From assembly GCF_000805385.1 (NCBI RefSeq), contig NZ_JTJW01000010.1, positions 186,001-250,000 on the forward strand: a stretch of 64,000 bases of DNA, given 5' to 3'. The stretch is from Mycolicibacterium setense (GTDB taxonomy: Bacteria; Actinomycetota; Actinomycetes; Mycobacteriales; Mycobacteriaceae). The notes beneath the pieces were generated by a model. It ran no database searches and was not told the origin of the DNA. It saw nothing but the letters and a program-made list of their open reading frames with translations. Shown piece after piece: positions 1-7,724 of this stretch. A program made the position numbers and the translations under genes. Within the stretch, counting starts at the first letter, position 1; the number at the start of each line of letters is the position of its first letter.

Positions 1-1106
1 ACGTTCGGGTACAGCTTGCGCTCGATGAAGAAATCGTCGGTCAACGCGATCTCTTCGAGCTGCTTGGCGATGTCGAGCAACTCATCGTCGCCACCGAGCT
101 TGCCCAGGATCTTGTCGGCCTGCTCCTTGACGATGCGCGCCCGCGGATCGTAGTTCTTGTAGACCCGGTGACCGAAGCCCATGAGCTTCACGCCGTCTTC
201 GCGGTTCTTGACCTTCTTGACGAAGGTCTGCACATCGTCGTCACCGGTGCGGATCTTCTCCAGCATCTCCAGCACCGCCTGATTGGCGCCGCCGTGCAGC
301 GGGCCCCACAGCGCGTTGATGCCACCGGAGATCGAGGTGAACAGGTTGGCCTGCGACGAACCCACCAGGCGCACCGTCGAGGTCGAACAGTTCTGCTCGT
401 GATCGGCATGCAGGATCAACAGCATGTCCAGCGCGCGGACGATCTCGGGATCAACCTCATACGGCTCGGCCGGGAAGCCGAACGTCATCCGCAGGAAGTT
501 CTCCACCAGCGTCAGCGAGTTGTCCGGGTACAGGAACGGCTGACCCTCGGACTTCTTGTAGGCATAGGCCGCGATGGTCGGCAGCTTGGCCAGCAAGCGG
601 ATGGTCGAGAGCTCGACCTGCTTGTTGTCCAGCGGATCCAGCGAATCCTGGTAGTAGGCGCTCAGCGCGTTGACCGCACTGGACAGCACCGGCATCGGGT
701 GCGCGTTGCGCGGGAAGCCGTCGAAGAAGCGCTTGAGATCCTCGTGCAGCAGGGTGTGCCGCTGGATCTGGGTGGTGAACGCCTCCAACTGCTCGGCCGT
801 CGGCAACTCACCGTAGATCAGCAGATAGCTGACCTCGATGAACGTCGAATTCTCGGCCAGCTGCTCGATCGGGATGCCCCGGTACCGCAGGATCCCGGCG
901 TCACCGTCGATGTAGGTGATCGCCGACTTGGTCGACGCGGTATTGACGAAACCACCATCGAAGGTGGTGTAGCCGGTCTTGGCCAGCAACGGACCAAGCG
1001 CGATGCCGTCACTGCCCTCGGTGGCTTGGACGATCTCCAGATCAATCTCGCCACCGGGGTACTTGAGAGTGGCAAGCTCCTGCCCACTCGACGGGTTTTC
1101 GGCCAC
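1..1106 (-). CDS. gltA2: Citrate synthase (GltA2), 3' end cut by window edge
   Basis: Condenses acetyl-CoA and oxaloacetate to citrate in the cytosolic TCA cycle. About 368 residues are visible; the family is about 430 residues, so roughly 60 C-terminal residues lie beyond the left edge. The substrate-binding GPLHGG motif is near residue 267 and LMGFGHRVYKNYDPRA near residue 308. I chose the GTG start (protein VAENPSSGQEL) because AGGGA lies 5 nt upstream. A second citrate synthase (citA) lies 2.9 kb away, the same pairing as in M. tuberculosis Rv0896/Rv0889c. This one matches the main GltA2 type by its long N-terminal region with a beta-hairpin-like TYIDGDAGILRYRG segment. Confidence 0.96.
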   Translation of the reverse strand, partial: MAENPSSGQELATLKYPGGEIDLEIVQATEGSDGIALGPLLAKTGYTTFDGGFVNTASTKSAITYIDGDAGILRYRGIPIEQLAENSTFIEVSYLLIYGELPTAEQLEAFTTQIQRHTLLHEDLKRFFDGFPRNAHPMPVLSSAVNALSAYYQDSLDPLDNKQVELSTIRLLAKLPTIAAYAYKKSEGQPFLYPDNSLTLVENFLRMTFGFPAEPYEVDPEIVRALDMLLILHADHEQNCSTSTVRLVGSSQANLFTSISGGINALWGPLHGGANQAVLEMLEKIRTGDDDVQTFVKKVKNREDGVKLMGFGHRVYKNYDPRARIVKEQADKILGKLGGDDELLDIAKQLEEIALTDDFFIERKLYPN

Positions 1107-1241
1107 GGGAATCCCTTCATCCTCGTCGGGAACCGACAACTGCTCTACAAAAGGTAGTCGCAATCGATCGGCGCTGCCCGCGGGGGGTTACCAACGGGTT
1201 GTGAAACCGGCTCAGTCTCGGCTGGGCGGGCCGCCTGCGAC

Positions 1242-1880
1242 CTATCCCAGGCCCGCAACGACGTCGAGGAAATCGGAGTACGTGGCCTCGATCCGGGCGA
1301 CGATGTCGTCCACGGTCACGGAAGCCCAATCGGCCCGAGACCCCAGCTCAGCGATGCCGGTCATGATGATCGAACTCCACAACACCGCCGTCAGTTTGAG
1401 CCGGCGATCATCCCCGGGCACGCCCATCCGCTGCGCCAGCACCGCATTGACCGCGTCCGCCCGGAACTCCGAGGCCGACTGCATCAACGCCGGCGACGAG
1501 GTGATGATGCGCGCCGAAGCCAACAACCGTTCCGAGGTGAGCTGAGTCGGCGGCGCGGTCTTGGTCTTCAGGAACGCCTGGATGTGCGCCCGGTACAGCG
1601 CCTCGATGTCACTGATTCCGGACGGTTGCGCGGCCAGCTCGACCGCGACGATCTCGATCACCTCATCGATGAACGCGAGGATGACGGCATCCTTGGTCGC
1701 GAAGTAACGGCTGAATGTGCGCGGGGACACATCGGCCACCGCGGCAATCTGTTCGACCGTGGTCTGCTCGAAACCCTGGCGGTCACAAAGATCGATGGCG
1801 GCCTCGATCAACATCGTCCGGGTGCGTTGTTTTTTACGCTCACGCAAACCCGTAGCCGCCTGCCGCGCAACGTCACCCAC
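1242..1880 (-). CDS. TetR/AcrR family transcriptional regulator
   Basis: A 212-residue one-component repressor. The N-terminal helix-turn-helix covers about residues 12-60 (TTVEQIAAVADVSPRTFSRY, then FATKDAVILAF). The remaining helical part is a ligand/dimer domain with no recognisable specificity. The start is GTG. A TAGCAT element lies 8 nt before the GTG on the minus strand, so a short or absent leader is possible. It lies downstream of a pdxH-MFS pair on the same strand with an 80-bp gap. The adjacent MFS exporter is a plausible target, but nothing in the sequence proves it. Confidence 0.9.
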   Translation of the reverse strand: MGDVARQAATGLRERKKQRTRTMLIEAAIDLCDRQGFEQTTVEQIAAVADVSPRTFSRYFATKDAVILAFIDEVIEIVAVELAAQPSGISDIEALYRAHIQAFLKTKTAPPTQLTSERLLASARIITSSPALMQSASEFRADAVNAVLAQRMGVPGDDRRLKLTAVLWSSIIMTGIAELGSRADWASVTVDDIVARIEATYSDFLDVVAGLG

Positions 1881-1960
1881 GACACTGGATGCTAGCGGTC
1901 AAAGGCCTGATTTTCGGTCCTTTCGGCAACTATGTGGCGCGGAGTGCCATTCGCCGGTGG

Positions 1961-3262
1961 TCACACTTTGTCAGGCTCGGACTGTTCGAGCGGCACGCCG
2001 GCGTTCACCCGGTAACGCACGAACGCCGGCACCACGAGCGCTGCGATCACCACGCCGACGACCACCAGGGCACCGCCACCGGCCGCGGCGGCCGTCGTGC
2101 CCACCGCCGCCGCTGCAGCGCCGTGCAATGTGTCGGCCAACCGCGGACCACCGGCGACCACGACCGTGAACACGCCCTGCAGCCGGCCGCGCAGTTCATC
2201 CGAGGCCGCCTGCTGCAGGATCGTCGACCGGAACGCCGCCGACACCATGTCCGCCGCACCGCCGATCGCCAAGAACGCCAGCGCAATCCACAACACCAGC
2301 CCGGCCTGACCGTGGCCCATCCCACCAGCCAGTCCGAACCCGACCATCGCCACGCCCCACACCACGATCGCCAGCACCACCGCCAGGCCCTGCCTGCGGA
2401 TTCTGGGCAGCCAGCCCGAGAACACCCCGCCCGCGACCGCACCCACCGACATCGCCGCCGCCAGCAGCGCCATCGCGGTGCCACCCGCGACCGGCCCGCC
2501 GAAACTCTCGTGCGCCATCTGAGGGAACAACGCGCGCGGCATGCCGAAGATCATCGCCACCAGATCGACGACGAACGACATCAACACCACCCGGTTGCCT
2601 GCCAGATAGCGGAAGCCGTCCAGCACAGCCGTCAGCCCCCAACGGGAGGTCCCCTCCTCGGTGCTCGCCGGTGGCATCGGCGCCAGCCGGAAGGTCGCCC
2701 AGATCGGGACCAGGCAGGTCACCGCATCGATCAGGTACAGCGTCGACAGGTCCACCCAGTTCAGCAGCAGTCCGGCCAGCAGCGGGCCGACGATCGCGCC
2801 GAACTGCATGACCGTCATGTTCAGGGAGTTCGCCGCGGGCAACTGCTCACCCGGCAGCATGCGCGGTATGGCGGCAGAACGGGTCGGGCTGTTGACGGCA
2901 TAGAACGCCTGCTGCACACCCAGCAGACACAGCACCACCCAGACGTTGTTCAGTGCCAGCGCGGCCTGCAGCCACAGCAGCACCGAGGCCGCGGCCAATC
3001 CGATCGAGGCGATGATCAGCAGCAGCCGGCGATCCATCGCGTCGGCCCAGGCGCCGCCCCACAGCCCGAACACCACCAGCGGCACCAGTGCGAACAGACC
3101 CGACAACCCGACGTAGAACGAGTTCTCGGTGAGCACGTAGAGCTGCACCGGCACCGCGAAGATGGTCAGGTTGGCGCCGATGACCGTCGGGATTCCGGCC
3201 AACCACAACCGCCGGAAATCCGGTGTGCGCAGCGGGGTGGTGTCGGCGAAAAGGCGTCTCAC
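1961..3262 (-). CDS. MFS transporter, EntS-like (MFS_3) exporter
   Basis: A 433-residue polytopic membrane protein of the major facilitator superfamily, twelve-helix type, closest in style to the EntS/enterobactin exporter group. The cytoplasmic loop between helices 2 and 3 reads GGAWADAMDRRLLLI, the usual MFS motif A position. Its GTG start directly abuts the pdxH stop codon (0-nt gap), so the two are co-transcribed and probably translationally coupled. A TetR gene follows. Substrate unknown; efflux of a drug or siderophore is inference from family only. Confidence 0.9.
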   Translation of the reverse strand: MRRLFADTTPLRTPDFRRLWLAGIPTVIGANLTIFAVPVQLYVLTENSFYVGLSGLFALVPLVVFGLWGGAWADAMDRRLLLIIASIGLAAASVLLWLQAALALNNVWVVLCLLGVQQAFYAVNSPTRSAAIPRMLPGEQLPAANSLNMTVMQFGAIVGPLLAGLLLNWVDLSTLYLIDAVTCLVPIWATFRLAPMPPASTEEGTSRWGLTAVLDGFRYLAGNRVVLMSFVVDLVAMIFGMPRALFPQMAHESFGGPVAGGTAMALLAAAMSVGAVAGGVFSGWLPRIRRQGLAVVLAIVVWGVAMVGFGLAGGMGHGQAGLVLWIALAFLAIGGAADMVSAAFRSTILQQAASDELRGRLQGVFTVVVAGGPRLADTLHGAAAAAVGTTAAAAGGGALVVVGVVIAALVVPAFVRYRVNAGVPLEQSEPDKV

Positions 3263-3949
3263 CTACGGCTGGAGGCGTTCGGCGCGGTTGCCGATCACGC
3301 GAATTCGGTTGTGCACCCGGTCCTCCCGGCCCTGCCAGAACTCCACACTCTCCGGGGAGATCAGATACCCGCCCCAGTTCGGCGGCACCGGAACGGTTTC
3401 GAGCCCGGCGAACCGCTCGGTCACCTCGGCGAGCTGAGCCAGCAGCGCCTGCCGCGACGCGATCGGAGCGGACTGCTGCGATGCCCAGGCACCCAGCTGT
3501 GAACCCCGGGGCCGTTTGGCCCAGTACTGCTCGGTGTCCTCGCGGGTCACCTTGGTCACAGGACCACGCACGTGCACCTGCCGTCCCAGCTGGTACCAGG
3601 GGAACGTCGCGGACGCGTAGGGGTTCGCGGCCAGCTGTGTGCCCTTGGCAGAGTCGTAGTTCGTGTAGAACGTGATGCCCGTCTCGTCCATGCTCTTGCA
3701 CAACACCGTTCGGGTGACCGGTCTTCCCTCGGCGTCGGTGGTGGCCACCACCATGGCATTGGGTTCGGCCACCCCGGCGCGGTACGCGTCTGCCAGCCAG
3801 GTCCGCAGCAGACTCAGCCAGCCGATCGCCGGGTCCTCGCCGAGCCAGTCGACATCGAGGTCGCCGCAGCCGTCCTTCTCGACGTAATCCACGCGCATGG
3901 CAGCCAGGTCATGGTGGTGTTCGGGGGGTTGTCCGGAGGGTCTTGCCAC
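3263..3949 (-). CDS. pdxH: Pyridoxine/pyridoxamine 5'-phosphate oxidase
   Basis: An FMN-dependent oxidase that makes pyridoxal 5'-phosphate from PNP/PMP. It is 228 residues, the usual length. Family motifs are visible in order: EPNAMVVATTDAEGRPVTRT, the FMN-binding TVLCKSMDETGITFYTNYDS stretch, SATFPWYQLGRQVHVRG, PRGSQLGAWASQQS, and the C-terminal FWQGREDRVHNRIRV with the R-x-H-x-R substrate residues. The annotated start is GTG; an internal ATG at codon 18 is an alternative. It is divergent from citA with a 41-bp spacer. PLP made here would serve SerC and DapC encoded elsewhere in the window. Confidence 0.95.
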   Translation of the reverse strand: MARPSGQPPEHHHDLAAMRVDYVEKDGCGDLDVDWLGEDPAIGWLSLLRTWLADAYRAGVAEPNAMVVATTDAEGRPVTRTVLCKSMDETGITFYTNYDSAKGTQLAANPYASATFPWYQLGRQVHVRGPVTKVTREDTEQYWAKRPRGSQLGAWASQQSAPIASRQALLAQLAEVTERFAGLETVPVPPNWGGYLISPESVEFWQGREDRVHNRIRVIGNRAERLQP

Positions 3950-3990
3950 CGCGGTAACGCTACGCCTGGGAGTGGTGCAAGAATCTGGCC

Positions 3991-5109
3991 ATGCCAGCTG
4001 TACCGGAAGACTTCGTTGCAGGCCTCGAAGGCGTCGTTGCCTTCACCACCGAGATCGCCGAGCCGGACAAGGACGGTGGTGCGCTGCGCTACCGGGGCGT
4101 GGACATCGAGGAGCTGGTGAGCCGCCGGGTCACCTTCGGCGACGTGTGGGGCCTGCTGGTCGACGGCAGCTTCGGTACGGGTCTGCCCCCGGCCGAGCCG
4201 TTCCCACTGCCGATCCACAGCGGCGACGTGCGGGTCGACGTCCAGGCCGGGCTGGCGATGCTGGCACCGATCTGGGGTTATGCACCGCTGTTGGACATCG
4301 ATGACACCACCGCGCGGGACCAGTTGGCCCGGGCGTCGGTGATGGCGCTGTCCTACGTCGCCCAATCCGCCCGCGGTATCTACCAGCCGGCTGTGTCTCA
4401 GCGCACGATCGACGAATGCGACACGGTCACAGCGCGTTTCATGACGCGCTGGCAGGGCGACCCGGATCCCAGGCACGTCGAGGCCATCGACGCCTACTGG
4501 GTGACCGCCGCGGAGCACGGGATGAACGCGTCGACGTTCACCGCGCGGGTGATCGCCTCCACCGGCGCCGATGTCGCGGCCGCCCTGTCGGGCGCGGTGG
4601 GCGCGATGAGCGGACCGCTGCACGGCGGCGCCCCGGCCCGGGTGCTCCCCATGATCGAAGAAGTCGAGAAGACCGGCGACGCCCGCGCGGTGGTCAAGGG
4701 CATCCTGGATCGCGGCGACAAGCTCATGGGCTTCGGCCATCGCGTGTACCGCGCCGAGGATCCGCGGGCACGGGTGCTGCGGGCCACCGCCAAACGTCTT
4801 GAGGCGCCCCGTTACGAGGTGGCCGCCGCGCTGGAGCAGGCCGCATTGGCCGAGCTTCGGGAGCGCCGTCCTGACCGGGCCATCGAGACCAATGTCGAGT
4901 TCTGGGCCGCGGTGATCCTGGACTTCGCCCAGGTGCCTGCGTCGATGATGCCTGCGATGTTCACCTGTGGGCGCACCGCCGGATGGTGCGCGCACATCAT
5001 GGAGCAGAAGCGGCTGGGCAAGCTGGTTCGCCCGGCCGCCATCTACGTCGGCCCCGAACCGCGCAGTGTGGAGTCGGTCGCCGGATGGGACAAGATCGCC
5101 ACCGCATGA
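3991..5109 (+). CDS. citA: Citrate synthase 2 (CitA)
   Basis: A shorter, 372-residue citrate synthase homologous to M. tuberculosis Rv0889c. Catalytic landmarks are GPLHGG at residues 208-213, MGFGHRVY at 246-253 and the NVEFWAAVILD aspartate near residue 311. It lacks the long N-terminal part of GltA2. The family is annotated as citrate synthase but can include 2-methylcitrate synthase activity, which the sequence cannot exclude. It overlaps the next gene by ATGA (4 nt), indicating translational coupling. Confidence 0.93.
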   Translation: MPAVPEDFVAGLEGVVAFTTEIAEPDKDGGALRYRGVDIEELVSRRVTFGDVWGLLVDGSFGTGLPPAEPFPLPIHSGDVRVDVQAGLAMLAPIWGYAPLLDIDDTTARDQLARASVMALSYVAQSARGIYQPAVSQRTIDECDTVTARFMTRWQGDPDPRHVEAIDAYWVTAAEHGMNASTFTARVIASTGADVAAALSGAVGAMSGPLHGGAPARVLPMIEEVEKTGDARAVVKGILDRGDKLMGFGHRVYRAEDPRARVLRATAKRLEAPRYEVAAALEQAALAELRERRPDRAIETNVEFWAAVILDFAQVPASMMPAMFTCGRTAGWCAHIMEQKRLGKLVRPAAIYVGPEPRSVESVAGWDKIATA

Positions 5110-5720
5110 CTGGTGGCCGCGACGTGTTCGCTTCTGCAGCACACGCTTTCGCCCGGCTGGTGCAGGTGCTGCCGGCGGGCTCGCTGGACGGGCCCGGCCT
5201 CGGCGAGTGGGATCTGCGCGCCCTCGTGGGCCACACCTCGCGCTCGCTGATCACCGTCAGCACATATCTGCAGAACCCGGCGCCGACGGCCGACCTGGCC
5301 GGTCCGGTGGAGTACTACGCGGCCATGCGGACAGTCATGTCCGACGCCGGTGCCGAGGCCATCATCGAACGCGGCAGGCAGGCCGGGCGCGACCTGGGCT
5401 CCGATGCGGCTGCCGCGGTGGATGCGCTGGCGAGCCGGGCGCTGGACGACATCGACGATGCGGGCGATCCTTTGATCACCGTCATCGGCGGGTTCGGCAT
5501 CCGGTTGAGCCACTACCTGCCCACCCGCGTCTTCGAGCTGGCCGTACACAGCCTCGATATCGCCAGGGCCACAGGCCTTTCGGCGGATCTGCCGGCGGAA
5601 GTACTGGAGGCAGCCGGTGTGCTCGCGACCCAGATCGCGGTGGAACTGGGCGAGGGCGAGACCGTGCTGATGGCGCTGACCGGGCGGGCGGAGCTGCCGC
5701 GAACGTTCTCCGTCACCTGA
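5106..5720 (+). CDS. Maleylpyruvate isomerase-like (MDMPI/DinB-fold) protein
   Basis: A 204-residue protein of the mycothiol-dependent maleylpyruvate isomerase N-terminal fold. Typical features are the WDLRALVGHTSRSL segment near residues 36-50, where a metal-binding His is expected, and FELAVHSLDIARATG near residue 145, where the second and third metal ligands of the family lie. The C-terminal half is short. The ATG overlaps the citA stop codon (ATGA), so it is in the citA operon. Probably a metal- and mycothiol-dependent enzyme of unknown substrate. Confidence 0.8.
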   Translation: MTGGRDVFASAAHAFARLVQVLPAGSLDGPGLGEWDLRALVGHTSRSLITVSTYLQNPAPTADLAGPVEYYAAMRTVMSDAGAEAIIERGRQAGRDLGSDAAAAVDALASRALDDIDDAGDPLITVIGGFGIRLSHYLPTRVFELAVHSLDIARATGLSADLPAEVLEAAGVLATQIAVELGEGETVLMALTGRAELPRTFSVT

Positions 5721-5896
5721 CCGTTGCCGCCGCGGCCACGGCTTCTGACGAGATCAGGTCCCTTTCCGTCACAAGGCGTGGGTTCGCGTCCGAGCTTTTG
5801 TCGGAGGGCAGTGGTTGCATGGGAAGTGTCCGGCGATGAGATCCGCCCGCCGCGCGGGTCTGCATTGAGTCCGCTCACCAACCCCAGGAGAAGATC

Positions 5897-6352
5897 ATGG
5901 CGATCGAAGTAACACCCGCAGTCCTGCCGCACCTTGTTGTCGACGACGCCGCGGCGGCAATCGACTTCTACGTCAAGGCCTTCGGCGCCACCGAGCTGGG
6001 CCGGGTGCCCGGGCCCGACGGCCGCAGGCTCATTCACGCCGCGCTCGGCATCAACGGGTCCACGGTCATGCTCAATGACGACTTTCCCGAGTACAACGAC
6101 GGCAAGTCGACGACGCCTAAAGCCCTTGGTGGCACCCCGGTGACCATCCACCTCACCGTGACCGATGTCGAGGCCAGTTTCGCCAAGGCGGTCGACGCCG
6201 GCGCAGAGGTCGTAATGCCGCTGGAAGACCAGTTCTGGGGCGACCGCTACGGCATGGTGCGCGATCCGTTCGGTCACCAGTGGTCACTCGGGCAGCCGGT
6301 GCGCGAGGTCAGCCCGGAGGAGATCGAAGAGGCGATGAAGTCAGGCCAATAA
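5897..6352 (+). CDS. VOC family (PhnB/glyoxalase-fold) protein
   Basis: A 151-residue vicinal-oxygen-chelate protein made of two beta-alpha-beta-beta-beta halves. The N half begins TPAVLPHLVVDDAAAAIDFY and the C half ends VMPLEDQFWGDRYGMVRDPF-G, the signature of the PhnB/YwcB group. Length is normal. A strong ribosome binding site (AGGAGAAG) precedes the ATG by 4 nt. The 176 bp upstream hold no gene. The corresponding position in M. tuberculosis (Rv0887c) is also a VOC-type gene. Substrate unknown; small-molecule binding or resistance roles are common in the fold. Confidence 0.9.
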   Translation: MAIEVTPAVLPHLVVDDAAAAIDFYVKAFGATELGRVPGPDGRRLIHAALGINGSTVMLNDDFPEYNDGKSTTPKALGGTPVTIHLTVTDVEASFAKAVDAGAEVVMPLEDQFWGDRYGMVRDPFGHQWSLGQPVREVSPEEIEEAMKSGQ

Positions 6353-6476
6353 CCCCGCTCTCTCGCGATACATCCGGGCGCTGTCGCACCGTCGCCGCCG
6401 GTTTCGGTGCGGCAGCCCCGTGGCGTGGCGCCGCCGGACACGCCCGGTCGCCGCGCCCGAGTGGCATCCTGAGCCG

Positions 6477-7019
6477 GTGATCGACGTCGTGGTCGCCGAG
6501 CCTGCGGAGATGGGCCCAGACGCCTCGGGCGCAGCCGAGCAGTTGGTCCGATCGGCATTCGGCGACGGCTTCCGCGAACATGACTGGCTGCACGGCGTCG
6601 ATGGCGTGCACGTGCTGATCACCGAGGACGGCGAACTGGTGGCCCACGCCGCGGTGGTGCCCCGCACACTGCGCCACCTCGACGACGTCTTCGACACCGG
6701 ATACGTCGAAGGCGTCGCCGTGCGCGGCGACCAGCAGGGCCGTGGCCTGGGCCGGCTGGTGATGGACCACGCCGAATCGATCATTCGCACCCGGCACCGG
6801 ATCGGGGCCCTCAACGCCGTGGAGGACGCCGCCGCCTTCTATGCCGGCCGCGGCTGGCAGTTCTGGGCCGGTCCAACCGGTGCTGACACCCCCGAGGGGG
6901 TGATCGACACCTCCGACCCGACCGACCGGATCTTCCTGTTCCCGACGGGCAGCACAGCTCTCGATCTGACGATGGCAGCACCGCTGATCTGCGATTGGCG
7001 CGTCGGCGACGTCTGGTAG
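6477..7019 (+). CDS. Aminoglycoside 2'-N-acetyltransferase, AAC(2')-I type
   Basis: A GNAT-fold acetyltransferase. With the GTG start at codon 20 of the longer frame the protein is 180 residues, against about 181 for M. tuberculosis AAC(2')-Ic. The match is in order: FGDGFREHDWLHGVDGVHVL, HAAVVPR, GYVEGVAVRGDQQGRGLG (acetyl-CoA P-loop, residues 76-92), FYAGRGW, and the C-terminal CDWRVGDVW that mirrors CDWRAGDVW of AAC(2')-Ic as I recall it. Such chromosomal enzymes acetylate the 2'-amine of some aminoglycosides and may also act on cell-wall precursors. Whether this one confers resistance cannot be read from sequence. Confidence 0.86.
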   Translation: MIDVVVAEPAEMGPDASGAAEQLVRSAFGDGFREHDWLHGVDGVHVLITEDGELVAHAAVVPRTLRHLDDVFDTGYVEGVAVRGDQQGRGLGRLVMDHAESIIRTRHRIGALNAVEDAAAFYAGRGWQFWAGPTGADTPEGVIDTSDPTDRIFLFPTGSTALDLTMAAPLICDWRVGDVW

Positions 7020-7106
7020 CCGCCGACCCTGCCACGGCATCTGACCGGCCGCGCACAGTCCATACTGGTCTCCGCGCGCTGTCGCGATACGCCACGAAGG
7101 AGACCG

Positions 7107-7724
7107 ATGAACACCCAGCCGACCGGCACCTCGCCGGCTGCCCGGCAGCTGCGCTGGCGCGTCGTCGACATCGTCGTCGCCAGTGTCCTCGCGACGGCGG
7201 CCGGCCTGGTCTTCGTGGTGTGGAACATCGCGTCCAACCCGATCAGCGCGCCGCTGAGCGCGCTGCTGCCCGGACTGCAGGCACTGCTCGCCGGAGGGTG
7301 GCTGTTCGCCGGCGTGCTCACCGCCCTGGTGGTCCGCAAACCGGGCGCTGCCCTCTACGGCGAGCTCGTGGCCGCCACGGTGTCGGCGCTGGTGGGCAAC
7401 CAGTGGGGTGTGCTCACCCTCGAATCCGGACTGGTGCAGGGCCTCGGCGCGGAACTGGTCTTCGCGGTGTTCGCGTATCGCCGTTGGGGATTGCCCGTCG
7501 CGTTGATCGCGGGCGCCGTCGCCGGATCGGCCCTGGCCGTCAACGATCTCATCCTGTGGTATCCCGGCTCGTCCAACACGTTCGCGGCGATCTACACGGC
7601 CTCGGCGATCATCTCCGGTGTCCTCGTCGCCGGCCTGCTGTCCTGGTTCGCGGTCAGGGGTCTGGCCAAGACCGGGGCGTTGAGCCGATTCGCCTCGGGC
7701 CGGATCGGCCCCGACGCTCGATGA
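7107..7724 (+). CDS. ECF transporter S component, YkoE family
   Basis: A 205-residue integral membrane substrate-binding (S) component with about six helices, such as VVDIVVASVLATAAGLVFVV and the VFAVFAYRRWGLPVALIAGA region. The YkoE family is linked to thiamine/hydroxymethylpyrimidine uptake in other bacteria by comparative genomics. GAAGGAG precedes the ATG. The stop overlaps the next ATG (ATGA). It is the first gene of a four-gene coupled operon (S, ATPase, T, kinase). No TPP riboswitch is visible in the 87-bp leader, so the substrate remains an inference. Confidence 0.88.
   Translation: MNTQPTGTSPAARQLRWRVVDIVVASVLATAAGLVFVVWNIASNPISAPLSALLPGLQALLAGGWLFAGVLTALVVRKPGAALYGELVAATVSALVGNQWGVLTLESGLVQGLGAELVFAVFAYRRWGLPVALIAGAVAGSALAVNDLILWYPGSSNTFAAIYTASAIISGVLVAGLLSWFAVRGLAKTGALSRFASGRIGPDAR

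Noticed and set aside
1889..3502. A 537-codon open frame opposite the MFS and pdxH genes.
   Set aside because: The His/Arg/Gln-rich product with no domain is a shadow of the minus-strand genes.
5764..5800. A T-arm-like sequence (GTGGGTTCGCGTCC) upstream of the VOC gene, possible tRNA remnant.
   Set aside because: No acceptor stem, anticodon arm or CCA-like end could be built around it.
7020..7106. Possible TPP riboswitch before the YkoE-type gene.
   Set aside because: The CUGAGA and ACC-UGAUCUGG-type conserved blocks are absent and the leader is only 87 bp.
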